NCBI GenBank assembly: GCA_025360585.1
Contig: JANYBW010000053.1
Location: 1-64,000, forward strand
Direction: 5' to 3'
DNA length: 64,000 bases
Origin: Actinomycetes bacterium
GTDB taxonomy: Bacteria; Actinomycetota; Acidimicrobiia; IMCC26256; PALSA-610
Within the stretch, counting starts at the first letter, position 1. Each line of letters starts with the position of its first letter. Below the pieces are notes generated by a model. That model was not told the origin of the DNA. It was given only the letters and a program-made list of their open reading frames with translations, and did no database searches. Positions 43,243-52,882 of this stretch are shown in pieces. Position numbers and translations under genes: made by a program.

Positions 43243-43294
43243 GTCTGGTGGGTGAGTCTGGTGGGTGAGTCCGGTGGGTGAGTCCGGTGGGTGA
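43243..43294. repeat. Four tandem copies of a 13-bp unit
   Basis: GTCTGGTGGGTGA at 43243 and 43256, then GTCCGGTGGGTGA at 43269 and 43282, just after the AlkB-like gene. It lies in the 141-bp gap before the helicase, which holds no other feature. Confidence 0.9.
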
Positions 43295-43371
43295 GGGAGC
43301 GGGGCGCCGATCGGTGAGTTGGGTGGGGCGACCTGCGGTCGGATGTCTCTGGCCCGTGGCACACTGCGGCG

Positions 43372-45462
43372 ATGACAACCCCTGTTCCTGAAACCACTGC
43401 CGATCAAGCCGATTTCCTAGAACGTGCTGCGGTCGCGGCGTTGGAACAGCTGGTTGGTCGCCCAACCGAATTTCGCGACGGTCAGCTCGATGCCATCGTG
43501 GCCTTGATTCGCGATCATCGTCGGGTGCTGTGTGTGCAACGCACGGGCTGGGGTAAGAGCGCGGTGTACTTCGTCGCGACACGCTTGCAACGCGATCGCG
43601 GCAACGGCCCGACACTGTTGGTCTCGCCGTTGTTGGCGTTGATGCGCAACCAGATCGAACACGCGAACCGCGGCGGAATCCGCGCGGTCACGATCAACTC
43701 TGATAATCAAGATGATTGGGATGCAATCGATCAAGCGCTGCACGACGATTCGGTCGACTTGTTGATTGTGTCGCCGGAGCGTTTCGCCAACCCCAAGTTC
43801 CGGGCGACGATGTTGCCGATGCTGTTGCGGCGCGCTGGGCTATTCGTGATCGATGAAGCGCATTGCATCAGCGACTGGGGCCACGATTTTCGCCCCGACT
43901 ATCGCCGGTTCGCGCCAGTCTTGCGAGAACTCTCCGCCGAAGTACCCGTGTTGTGCACCACCGCGACTGCGAATGATCGGGTGATCGCCGACATCGTGGA
44001 ACAGCTCGGTGATGAGTTGTTGGTACTGCGGGGTCCTTTGGAACGAACGAGTTTGGCGCTGGACGTTGTATCGATTCCATCGCAGGCACAACGGCTCGCA
44101 TGGTTGGTAGGCGCATTGCGGTTGGTTGATGGCTCAGGCATCATTTACACATTGACGGTACGCGATGCGGCAATGGTGAGTGATTGGCTGAATCGCAACG
44201 GAATCAGAGCGGCCGCCTATCACGGAGCGGAAGATGCGGCGACCAAACTGAGTGTCGAAGCGCGCCTGCGCGATAACGACTTGAAGGTTGTTGTCGCGAC
44301 GTCGGCGTTGGGCATGGGCTACGACAAACCGGATCTCGCGTTCGTGATTCATTTTCAATCGCCCGGTTCGGCAATCGCGTATTACCAACAAGTTGGGAGG
44401 GCCGGGCGCGCGCTTCCGAACGCAGTAGGCGTGCTGTTGTCGGGAGAAGAAGATGAACGGATTCAGAACTGGTTTATCAATACCGCGTTTCCTGCCCAAG
44501 CCGACGCGGAGGCCATCGTTGCGATGTTGGATAGCCAAAACGAGCCCGTCGGTGTAGTGGCGATCGAGCGGACGGTGAATATCAAACGGTCGCGCCTCAC
44601 GAACATGTTGAAGGTTCTCGAAGTTGAAGGCGCGATTGATCGAGTCGGCGCGAAGTATCAGCGAACCGAACAACGTTGGCAGTATCCGGTGGATCGAATC
44701 GCGCACATCACCCAGCAACGTCACCGCGAACAATCACGTATGCGCGATTACCTCAATGGCGAAGGCTGTTTGATGCAGCACGTTCGCGTCGAGCTTGATG
44801 ATTTCGATCCTCAACCGTGTGGTCGGTGCGGGCGGTGTCTGGCCAAGGCCGTCGTGGATGTTGCGATTGATCATGCACTGGCAGCCGAAGCCGTCGCGTT
44901 CTTGCGCGGTCACAGTATTGATATCGAGCCGCGCAAGCAGCGGCCTGACCTCAAACGGATCCCGCCTGCGAGCCAAGCGCAGCCTGGAAAAGCGTTGTGC
45001 CAACTCGATGATGGTGGTTGGGGTCAGCTTGTACGGGCCCAACTCGACGAGGGCAAATTTGGTGACGGAGTAGCGGATGCGCTGGTCTCGCTGTACCGAA
45101 CCTGGCGGCCGGAGCCGTCGCCTCGCTGGGTAACGGCAGTCATATCTGATCGGCCCGGCGATCCGGTCTCGGATCTGGCTCGGCGAGTGGCGGATCGGTT
45201 GCGGTTGCCGTTCGTTGGCTCGCTCGATCGCCGCGAACCGCGCCCGGCCCAGCGCCATATGGAGAATTCCGCGCAGCAACACAGTAACGTCGACGGCGCG
45301 TTCGCCCTGGTCAGTGGTCATTTACCCGATGGACCAGTGCTACTGATCGACGATACCGTCGCATCGCGCTGGACAGTCGCGGTCGTGGCGGAGCTCCTGG
45401 CAGGCCAAGGAGTGCCAGCAGTGTTCCCGCTCGTGTTGGCGGTTGGAGCCTCCGATGGTTGA
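43372..45462 (+). CDS. RecQ-type helicase with C-terminal phosphoribosyltransferase-like domain
   Basis: A 696-residue protein. Helicase domains: Q-motif FRDGQLDAI, Walker A QRTGWGKSAVYFVA (residues about 58-71), DEAHCISDWGHDFRPDYRRF, and motif VI QQVGRAGRA. A RecQ zinc region (one Cys in GEGCLMQ, then C-x2-C-x2-C in CGRCGRCLA) follows near residues 465-490. The last 120 residues hold a PRTase-like domain with a PRPP-loop-like GPVLLIDDTVASRWT. This helicase-PRTase fusion is known in actinobacteria. It acts on DNA in repair; the PRTase part is of unknown use. The Q-x-T-G-W-G-K Walker A is the variant usual for this subgroup. Confidence 0.85.
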   Translation: MTTPVPETTADQADFLERAAVAALEQLVGRPTEFRDGQLDAIVALIRDHRRVLCVQRTGWGKSAVYFVATRLQRDRGNGPTLLVSPLLALMRNQIEHANRGGIRAVTINSDNQDDWDAIDQALHDDSVDLLIVSPERFANPKFRATMLPMLLRRAGLFVIDEAHCISDWGHDFRPDYRRFAPVLRELSAEVPVLCTTATANDRVIADIVEQLGDELLVLRGPLERTSLALDVVSIPSQAQRLAWLVGALRLVDGSGIIYTLTVRDAAMVSDWLNRNGIRAAAYHGAEDAATKLSVEARLRDNDLKVVVATSALGMGYDKPDLAFVIHFQSPGSAIAYYQQVGRAGRALPNAVGVLLSGEEDERIQNWFINTAFPAQADAEAIVAMLDSQNEPVGVVAIERTVNIKRSRLTNMLKVLEVEGAIDRVGAKYQRTEQRWQYPVDRIAHITQQRHREQSRMRDYLNGEGCLMQHVRVELDDFDPQPCGRCGRCLAKAVVDVAIDHALAAEAVAFLRGHSIDIEPRKQRPDLKRIPPASQAQPGKALCQLDDGGWGQLVRAQLDEGKFGDGVADALVSLYRTWRPEPSPRWVTAVISDRPGDPVSDLARRVADRLRLPFVGSLDRREPRPAQRHMENSAQQHSNVDGAFALVSGHLPDGPVLLIDDTVASRWTVAVVAELLAGQGVPAVFPLVLAVGASDG

Positions 45463-45579
45463 TGTTCACGAAGCTTCGCTTTGGGCAGTCGGCCAGTGCG
45501 CGCTTTGCTTTTGGTGATTGAGTTGCTACCGTGGGTGACAACCGGGTTTCTTCTACGAATTTCTTCTCATGGGGGTTTC

Positions 45580-48500
45580 ATGCGATTTCGTCGCATAGTC
45601 GCATTATCGGTCGCAGCTACAACGATCTGGGCCACGCCAATGTCGGCCTACGCGGGCAGCCGCCGATCCAATGTGGCCTCGACCGCATCCAACGATGCGG
45701 TGCGCCACGCGCAGCACTTCGGGGCCTCACTCGACACCAACGTTGACTTGAACGCGGCGCATGCATCGCGTTCGTTGGCGAGCGCGTGTGGGGGCAAGAC
45801 CGGCAAAGATGTGTGGTTCGAAACGGCGGTCTCACGCGCTGGTCAGCTGACAATCGATGTCGCAGCAACCGGAGCGAAAATCGATCCCGTTGTCGCGGTC
45901 TACCGATCCAACACAAAACATCGCATCGCGTGCAACGACGACGCTTCGCGCCACACCGTCGATGCGCATGTGCGCGTGCACGTCACCCGTGGGCACTACC
46001 TCGTGCGCGTTGGCGCGCAAAGCCGCGCTGCTGGCAATGTTCATGTGTCGGCGCATTTTCGCGCGTCGAAAGCCGCCCACGTCGTGCGCCACAACGATGC
46101 ACGCGTACGCCGTCTACGAGCGAGCGCGGATGCTGCGCAAGCACGCAACCGTCGCGCTCCGAGCGCAACCGCACGGCACGGCCGACGAATCGCTCGCGAT
46201 CCCCATCGTGAGCTTCGACCCAGCGAACGTGCCACGACGCAGTCATCAACGACGAACGCAACCGTGCAAGGAGTTGTCCGCGACGCGCGTACTGGGCTTG
46301 GGATTCCTGATCTTTGCGTGACCGCGTTCTCATTCGGACAGACCGTCACGACTACTAGCGCGACTGGTGCCTACACCATCGGCGCATACATCCCAGCGTG
46401 GTGGAGTTCTTCGTACGTCCAAATCCAGGCGTACGACTGTCAGGCCGGGCTTTATAGCTCAGGGTACACATCGCTAATCCTGAGTGCCGGCGACGTTGCC
46501 TCAGCGGCCGACATTTTGCTTCAAGGTCCACCAAGGATCTCCGGGACAGTGCGCGATGTTTTGAGCCACGCTGGAATACCCGGCGTTTGCGTCGTTTTTG
46601 ACGCCTCATATAACTATGGTCCGACGTATCGCACTGTGACTGGCGCAGACGGAACCTACGACATCGCGGTCGATGCGTTTTATGGCAGTTACGGCTACGA
46701 CGTATTCGTGCGTGACTGCAACCCGAACCCAACCTATCGGCCTTTGCAGAGTTTTGTGACGGTCTGGTATTCAAGCGACATCCAGCAGGATTTTGACCTC
46801 CAGCCGATCAGTGGCATTGCCGGGATTGTTACTGATGCACAGTCGCACCAAGGCGCAAGCGGTGTTTGTGTTCAGCTCTTTGATCTGAGCGGAGCGAACC
46901 AACTCTCACAGACCTTGACCTCGCCAACGGGTGCGTACACACTCGACGCCGTCGGCGCTGGCCAGTATTCGGTGCGATTTGCAGACTGTCAGCCGCCAAT
47001 CGTTCCTGGTGCTCCTGCGCATGCCCGCTGGGTCGCACAGTGGTACAAAGCTCGTGCTTCGGCTCCGGGCACTCCCGTTACGATCGTCGCGGGTTTGGTC
47101 ACGGGCGAAGTCAACGCCATGCTCAATGGTGGCGCGTCAATTAGCGGTGTGATTCGTTCCGCGGATCTGGATCAGGTCGCGCTCGGCGGCGGTGCGTGTG
47201 CGGTTGCCTACAACAATGATGGTGTCGCAGTCGCTGGCGCGCTGACATCGGGGTCGAGCCCCACCGGCTCGTACCGAATTTCTGGTCTCGAACCGGGCAC
47301 CTACCGGATCGGGTTCTCAGAATGCGACGGACACCGCTTCTTCGGTGAGCGCTACTGGCGTGATGCTGAGCATCTTGATGGAGCTACCGCGCTGCACTTG
47401 GGCGTCAACGAACACCGCAGCGATATCAATGGCGCGTTGCCGTACATCGGTGGATTCATTCACGGCACGATCCGCAACGCTCGTTCGCACGCGCTCGTCG
47501 ACAACGCGTGCGTCAACGTTTGGGATGCCGTGACGAATTCTGCTGTCTCGCACCTGATTGCGCCGAGTGGTTCATACCGAGTGAATGTCGAAGCCGGTTT
47601 CTACCAAGTGGAGGCGTGCGACACCGTTCGCGGCACCGACATGTGGTGGCCCGAAAGTCGGCAGCAACAAGGTGCCGCGATCATCGAGATAACTCCGAAA
47701 CAGGACTTCACCGCGAACTTCAACTTCTTATATGAAGCAACCATTTCGGGGGTTGTGCGGCTACCGAACGGTGAGCCTGCTGCCAACGCCTGCGTCACGA
47801 TTCTGTTCCCGTATGGCTACGGCAATGGGTTCATGACAACGATCACTGGTTCATATCGCTATGTATCAACCGATCCGCATCCCCAGACAGTTACGGTTGC
47901 GTTTGACGGCTGCTACGGGACCCAGAAGTACGCTCGCTCCTACTGGCACGGCGCGACTTCATTTGGAAACGCGACGCCAGTTCTGCTCCAGCTGGGTGTC
48001 AATAATGAGCACATCGACGGCCAACTTGTCTTGACGGCTTCGGTCGCAGGCCAGCTCACCGACGAAGCGACCCACGAGCCAATCGCTAATGAGTGTGTCG
48101 AGCTCTGGGACGTCGCGAGCCACGGCAGCATGGGTTTCGCGTTTTCGAGCGTGACGGGCGCGTATCGCTTCGATGGCGTTTCGCCGAGTCGCTACGTAGT
48201 TCGTGCCGGGTGCCCGCATTACAGCGAATTCGGGGCGCCGTCGACATGGGCACAGCGTTTCTATGGTGGCGGATACTCGTTTAAGACGGCAACTCCGTTC
48301 GAGGTAAGATCTGGCCTTCAACGCGGAGATGTCAATATTGCGTTGAACCACGGCGGCAGCCTCAGCGGATTCGTGCTCTGGGGTCCCGGCGTTATCGGCG
48401 GCGGCTGTCTTGAGATCGTGAATCAAGCCGGCGAGTTCACGTATTCGAACCAGGTGCGGTCCAGTAACCCGGACCGTTTCGAATTCCGGAATCTAATCCC

Positions 48501-49602
48501 CGGTGACTACAAGCTGTTCTTCGACTGCCCTTGGGGCAGTGCAGCTTCGCAGTTCTATCGAAATTCCGGCGATCTGCAACACGCCCAGGTGCTACATGTC
48601 CGTGCTGGCCACGGTGTGAGCGGCATCGAGTTCGTGATCGACACCGGCAATATCATTGTGGGCCATGTCGGATCCCGTGAGTCCGCCATGGCCGGTGCAC
48701 GCGTCGAAGCCGTGTCGTTGCAGTACGGATACGGCCAGTCGACGTATACCGACCTCAATGGCAATTACGCTGTGTACAGTCTGCCCACTGGCGATTACAA
48801 GATCGTTGTGTCTGCGAATCGCTATCCGAGCGGTGGTTACACACTGGCGTCCATTGCCGACGACCCCCAGACGTCGTTCCCAAGCGTCTGGAATGGGGGA
48901 GCCGCCACGTTCGATGCTGCGGAAACCTTGCACGTACATGGGCCAGCCGCGACCCGCGTCGATTTCGAATTGCAACCAGGTGGCTCGATCTACGGCAGCG
49001 TGCGCGGCGCGGATGGTCACGCGCTCAATGGGCTGTGTGTGAGTGTCGCCGACGTCAAGACCCGCTTAGGTTTTCTTGAGGCCCAAACCCAGACAAGCGT
49101 GACTGGCGCGTATCAACTCGACAACCTGGCTCCCGGTAGGTACTTGTTGCGGTTCGACGATTGCGGGTGGGCTGGCTACGCAACCCAGTTCTCTGGCGGG
49201 GTGAGCACTCCGGCCGCCGCAACTTTGATCACCGTTCGCAGTGGGCAGGTCACCCGGCATGTGAACGCGGTATTGCCACGCGGCGCGATGATTTTCGGTT
49301 CCTTGGCGTTTCGGGGTTGGGATATCACGGACTCGCAGTACGGGGTCTGTACCCGCGTATTGGATACCGAAGGAAACGACGTGGGACCGATCTTTTCCGA
49401 GTTCTCAGGTCAGCAAGGCCAGCAGTTTCATATTGGTGCGCTGGGCACCGGCGACTACGTGATCGAATTCGCTTCGTGCGGTTCCTACCTCAGTTCGTTC
49501 GCACCAGTCGTCCGTTACTACGGCGGGAATTCGCTAGCTACCGCAACCCGGATCCACGTCAAGGCTGGCCAGATCGTCGGGCCGATTTCCGCGGTGATCT
49601 AG
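45580..49602 (+). CDS. Giant secreted protein of eleven carboxypeptidase-regulatory-like domains
   Basis: About 1340 residues. A signal peptide (FRRIVALSVAATTIWATPMS, cleavage after AYA) is followed by a PPC-like beta-sandwich (residues about 60-170) and a basic linker. Eleven repeated beta domains of 80-110 residues follow, each with an (I/V)-S-G-x-V-R start, a T-x-x-T-G-(A/S)-Y centre and a (G-x-Y-x-V-x-F-x-D-C) end. In ten of the eleven a Cys after the first strands pairs in sequence with the terminal Cys, so each domain probably has one disulfide; the ninth lacks both. No catalytic motif or wall anchor. ATG 45580 gives the signal peptide. The last 44 bp overlap the convergent Wzy-like gene. 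Confidence 0.8.
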   Translation: MRFRRIVALSVAATTIWATPMSAYAGSRRSNVASTASNDAVRHAQHFGASLDTNVDLNAAHASRSLASACGGKTGKDVWFETAVSRAGQLTIDVAATGAKIDPVVAVYRSNTKHRIACNDDASRHTVDAHVRVHVTRGHYLVRVGAQSRAAGNVHVSAHFRASKAAHVVRHNDARVRRLRASADAAQARNRRAPSATARHGRRIARDPHRELRPSERATTQSSTTNATVQGVVRDARTGLGIPDLCVTAFSFGQTVTTTSATGAYTIGAYIPAWWSSSYVQIQAYDCQAGLYSSGYTSLILSAGDVASAADILLQGPPRISGTVRDVLSHAGIPGVCVVFDASYNYGPTYRTVTGADGTYDIAVDAFYGSYGYDVFVRDCNPNPTYRPLQSFVTVWYSSDIQQDFDLQPISGIAGIVTDAQSHQGASGVCVQLFDLSGANQLSQTLTSPTGAYTLDAVGAGQYSVRFADCQPPIVPGAPAHARWVAQWYKARASAPGTPVTIVAGLVTGEVNAMLNGGASISGVIRSADLDQVALGGGACAVAYNNDGVAVAGALTSGSSPTGSYRISGLEPGTYRIGFSECDGHRFFGERYWRDAEHLDGATALHLGVNEHRSDINGALPYIGGFIHGTIRNARSHALVDNACVNVWDAVTNSAVSHLIAPSGSYRVNVEAGFYQVEACDTVRGTDMWWPESRQQQGAAIIEITPKQDFTANFNFLYEATISGVVRLPNGEPAANACVTILFPYGYGNGFMTTITGSYRYVSTDPHPQTVTVAFDGCYGTQKYARSYWHGATSFGNATPVLLQLGVNNEHIDGQLVLTASVAGQLTDEATHEPIANECVELWDVASHGSMGFAFSSVTGAYRFDGVSPSRYVVRAGCPHYSEFGAPSTWAQRFYGGGYSFKTATPFEVRSGLQRGDVNIALNHGGSLSGFVLWGPGVIGGGCLEIVNQAGEFTYSNQVRSSNPDRFEFRNLIPGDYKLFFDCPWGSAASQFYRNSGDLQHAQVLHVRAGHGVSGIEFVIDTGNIIVGHVGSRESAMAGARVEAVSLQYGYGQSTYTDLNGNYAVYSLPTGDYKIVVSANRYPSGGYTLASIADDPQTSFPSVWNGGAATFDAAETLHVHGPAATRVDFELQPGGSIYGSVRGADGHALNGLCVSVADVKTRLGFLEAQTQTSVTGAYQLDNLAPGRYLLRFDDCGWAGYATQFSGGVSTPAAATLITVRSGQVTRHVNAVLPRGAMIFGSLAFRGWDITDSQYGVCTRVLDTEGNDVGPIFSEFSGQQGQQFHIGALGTGDYVIEFASCGSYLSSFAPVVRYYGGNSLATATRIHVKAGQIVGPISAVI

Positions 49603-51757
49603 GGACGTTCACGACGCCTTGGGTAGTCGCGCCGCTGCGACGGCGCGCTACCTCGAAGATTAACTGCACGGCTGCGGACGTTGGGCGGAGCTGGTTTGCC
49701 CGTTGCGCCGACTGGATGGCTTCGTCGTATTGCTTGGCAACAAGTTGTTGCTGGCCTAGCGATAGCCAGGCGTAGTCGTCGAGCGGGCGAAGATTGGTGA
49801 CGATTGCGAGTTGCGCGGCGGATTCAATTTGGTATTTGTTGTCTCGAGTGGCGGCCGCGGCGGCTCCGAGCGCTCGGCTGAATGCCCGCCGGAGCTCAAC
49901 ATCGTGTGGATCGGCCGCGACGGCCTTCCGCCAGTTGCGGTTGGCGTCTTCGAAGAGTCGACCGTCGATCGCGACTGCGGCGAACGTAGTGAGCTGGCCT
50001 CGAGCTACGAGGTAACCAATGTTGCCCGGCTCGATCCGGATCGCGTCGGCGAGATACGAATCTGCCTGATCGAATTGATCCTTGCGAGTCTGGCGGTTTC
50101 TTGTTGCCAAGCCGATTTGTTGCGCGCCGGTAGCCGCCGCCCGCCGGTATTCGGCGATGTACGGCGCGGCATTGACTGCCGCGGCATAGCTCTCGGCAGC
50201 GCCCGCGAAATCCTTGCGAGCGAGATCGGCCTGTGCGAAATGCACCCGTATATCGGCGTAGAGCCAACTTCCCGCAGCCAAGGCCGCAACCCCGCTGGCT
50301 ACCGCGCATGCAGTCGCCGCGCCCAAAACCGATCCGGATCGTGGTGTCGTGGCGACGGTAACGCGTCTGCTTTTGGTGGCTGATCGTGTTGCGGCTGGCT
50401 CGGCAAGGAGTGTTTCGCCGTGGGTCAGAGCAACGACACCGCCCAAGAGCAGCCAACTCACCATTGCGATGGGTGGAACGTCGAAGGAAAACAGGCTCTG
50501 AGCCCAGTACGCGACGAGTGCCGCGCCCAGCGTTTCAAGCAACAATCGCTGCGAATTGTGGGGGTCGAGTGTTCGGCGCTTGTGCAAAGCAGAGCGTCCG
50601 ATCATCGCGAGCATCACGAACCACGCGGTAGTGCCGACGATGCCGATCGTCGCGAATTGTTCGAGCAGCAAATTATGCGGCTTATCCGAAATGAGGAGCC
50701 CTAGGTTTGCGCCGTCATCTCGGACACGCGAAGACGGGTACGCCAACAGATAGGTGTCGGGGCCATTGCCGAAAATGGGGCGGTGGCCGGTCGCAACGAT
50801 CGCGGCCCGCCACTCCCAGCCGCGCACGGTCGCGCTCTCGGACCGAAGCATGTCGAGTTTGCGTAGCGGCCCGGGAAGATGGGTTGTCCAGGGCGAAGCG
50901 ATTGCTGATGCCGCCAGGCCGAAGAGGCCGAGGCTAGCGACGAGCGCGGCAACGCTGAAACGGCGGCGCCGTTGATCAGACGCAACGGAACGTGCCACAG
51001 CGAGCGTCGCGATTCCGATGAGTGCGGCGATCATGCCGCCCCGGCTCTGGGAGAACCACAACGCGATTACATCGAGAGCCGCTGCGATTATCGCGATCGT
51101 GCGGTACTTCCCGTTCGCGTTCGTTGTGATCCTACGCAACGCGATCGGGAGCACAATCGCTAAAAAACCCCCAAGAAAATTGGAGTTTCCGAGCGTTGAT
51201 CCTGGCCACTTGGCGAGATTGCCAGCCTGTTCACGGAATTCGTAGTGATCGATCCCGAAGTGTTGAAAGATCGCGTAAGCCGAAGCGATGGTCGCGGCGA
51301 ATTCCAAACCGAAGAGCACACGATTGAAACGCGAGATCGAACCTGCTACGGCCAACACGACGTTCGCGGCAAACGCGATGCCGACGACGATCGTGAAAAG
51401 GCCACCGAATCGTTCGTAGCCACCCACAAGTGAACGCAGTGGGCTGCGCGAAAATGCGGTCGCAGCGATCACCGTAGCGAGGTACAACCCGACCCACTTC
51501 ATGATCGGCATTGGTGCCCAACGGAAATGCCCTTGGATCGCTCGCCGCGCATTGAGCAGGGTCAACACAAACGTTGTTAGCGCGAACAACGCGATCTTCA
51601 CGACCATAAATAGGTCCGCGGTGAACGACGTGAACGCAATGATCACCAACGCCACGCCAACAGTTGCGGCTGTGGCCGGAGCTTCGTCGCAGGCAACAAG
51701 GTTGCGCCAGCCGTCGAGTCGCATTACAGCGTTGCGTTGTCCGGCGGCTTCCCCCAT
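49559..51757 (-). CDS. O-antigen ligase/Wzy-like membrane protein with C-terminal TPR-like region
   Basis: A protein of about 732 residues: ten or more N-terminal transmembrane helices carrying O-antigen-ligase features (GSTLGNSNFLGGFLAIVLPI, a WFSQSRGGM block, a VRGWEWRAAI segment and FGNGPDTYLLAYP). About 260 residues of soluble TPR-like helical repeats follow (ADLARKDFAGAAESYAAAVN, ADSYLADAIRIEPGN, QYDEAIQSAQRANQLRP). It probably polymerises or ligates surface glycan at the outer face of the membrane. ATG 51757 and GTG 51775 are both possible starts. Confidence 0.8.
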   Translation of the reverse strand: MGEAAGQRNAVMRLDGWRNLVACDEAPATAATVGVALVIIAFTSFTADLFMVVKIALFALTTFVLTLLNARRAIQGHFRWAPMPIMKWVGLYLATVIAATAFSRSPLRSLVGGYERFGGLFTIVVGIAFAANVVLAVAGSISRFNRVLFGLEFAATIASAYAIFQHFGIDHYEFREQAGNLAKWPGSTLGNSNFLGGFLAIVLPIALRRITTNANGKYRTIAIIAAALDVIALWFSQSRGGMIAALIGIATLAVARSVASDQRRRRFSVAALVASLGLFGLAASAIASPWTTHLPGPLRKLDMLRSESATVRGWEWRAAIVATGHRPIFGNGPDTYLLAYPSSRVRDDGANLGLLISDKPHNLLLEQFATIGIVGTTAWFVMLAMIGRSALHKRRTLDPHNSQRLLLETLGAALVAYWAQSLFSFDVPPIAMVSWLLLGGVVALTHGETLLAEPAATRSATKSRRVTVATTPRSGSVLGAATACAVASGVAALAAGSWLYADIRVHFAQADLARKDFAGAAESYAAAVNAAPYIAEYRRAAATGAQQIGLATRNRQTRKDQFDQADSYLADAIRIEPGNIGYLVARGQLTTFAAVAIDGRLFEDANRNWRKAVAADPHDVELRRAFSRALGAAAAATRDNKYQIESAAQLAIVTNLRPLDDYAWLSLGQQQLVAKQYDEAIQSAQRANQLRPTSAAVQLIFEVARRRSGATTQGVVNVPRSPRKSARRSGQP

Positions 51758-51863
51758 GCGTTTGTATTGTCGCACATCAAGCGCGTTGATCGGGTCTTGT
51801 CATTTCGCGGTTGGACTGAGGACCGCGGCTCAGCGCGGGCGCGGTGGTCACGCCGCTAGCGGT

Positions 51864-52796
51864 TCAGGATTTCAGGGCTGGCCAACTGGCTTGCGTGAGT
51901 TCGCACGAGAGGTCCCAGAGCTTGCGAGCAACCGCAGGGTCGTGGGAGCGCTTATTGGATTTGACCTTTACGGGATGGCCCTGTTGTTCCATGAAGCCGT
52001 CGGGGCCGTAGTAGTCGCCGCCGTTCGCTTCGGTGTCGATGGCGGCGCGCAACGTCGGCAAGGAACCCATTTCCGAAGACTGCATGGTGCGTTGCACCAG
52101 TGGTTCCGCGAACCGCATGAGAAATCCACCAATGCCAGCGACATCGTGTGCAAGATTCGTGTTGGATCCACCAGGATGAGCCGCGACCGCGATCGTCGAG
52201 TTGTGGCCTGTTGCGGTCAAGCGCCGTTGCAACTCATATGTGAACAACAAGTTCGCCAATTTGCTGCGGCCATACGCAAGCCACGCCGAGTACCGCTTGT
52301 CGTATTGCAGATTGTCGAAGTTGATGAACCCCATCTGATGCGCCAGGCTGCTCACGTTGACGACGCGAGAGCCTTCGGTCGCGAGGAGCGTGTCGATGAG
52401 GTTTGCAGTGAACGCAAAATGGCCCAAGTGGTTCGTTCCCAGCTGTGATTCGAAACCGTCGACCGTGGTGCGTTTCGCAACGCCCATGATGCCTGCGTTG
52501 TTGATCAACAAATCGAGGCGTTGATGCTGGGCGAGAAATGTCTTCGACGCGATGCGCACGGATTCAAGATCCGAGAGATCAAGATCGAGGATCTCGACGT
52601 CTGCAGCAGTCGTTGCCGACACAATCGCGTCGCGCGCAGTTTCGGCTTTTGTACGGTTCCTGCACGCGAGTACCACCTTCGCTCCGTGCCGGGCAAGGGC
52701 ACGTGCCGCATCGAGTCCGATGCCGCTGTTTGCTCCAGTAATGAGCGCAACGCGCCCCTGCTGGTCAGGGATGTCTTGGGTCGTCCATGGGGCCAT
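51864..52796 (-). CDS. Short-chain dehydrogenase/reductase
   Basis: A 310-residue NAD(P)-dependent SDR of the retinol-dehydrogenase/WW-oxidoreductase-like group. Cofactor loop is LITGANSGIGLDAARAL, then LINNAGIMG, the catalytic Ser in VVNVSSLAHQ, and YGRSKLANLLF for Tyr and Lys. The Arg in ACRNRTKAE suggests NADP. Length is usual for the group and the substrate is unknown. 86 bp upstream of the gene lies the 3' end of menB on the same strand. Confidence 0.9.
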   Translation of the reverse strand: MAPWTTQDIPDQQGRVALITGANSGIGLDAARALARHGAKVVLACRNRTKAETARDAIVSATTAADVEILDLDLSDLESVRIASKTFLAQHQRLDLLINNAGIMGVAKRTTVDGFESQLGTNHLGHFAFTANLIDTLLATEGSRVVNVSSLAHQMGFINFDNLQYDKRYSAWLAYGRSKLANLLFTYELQRRLTATGHNSTIAVAAHPGGSNTNLAHDVAGIGGFLMRFAEPLVQRTMQSSEMGSLPTLRAAIDTEANGGDYYGPDGFMEQQGHPVKVKSNKRSHDPAVARKLWDLSCELTQASWPALKS

Positions 52797-52882
52797 ACCC
52801 GGACCCTACATCGACTGACGGTTCCCGCGTTTGGCGAACTCGTCGATTTGCGATACTGGTGAAATTTGAACCGGCACGCCGT

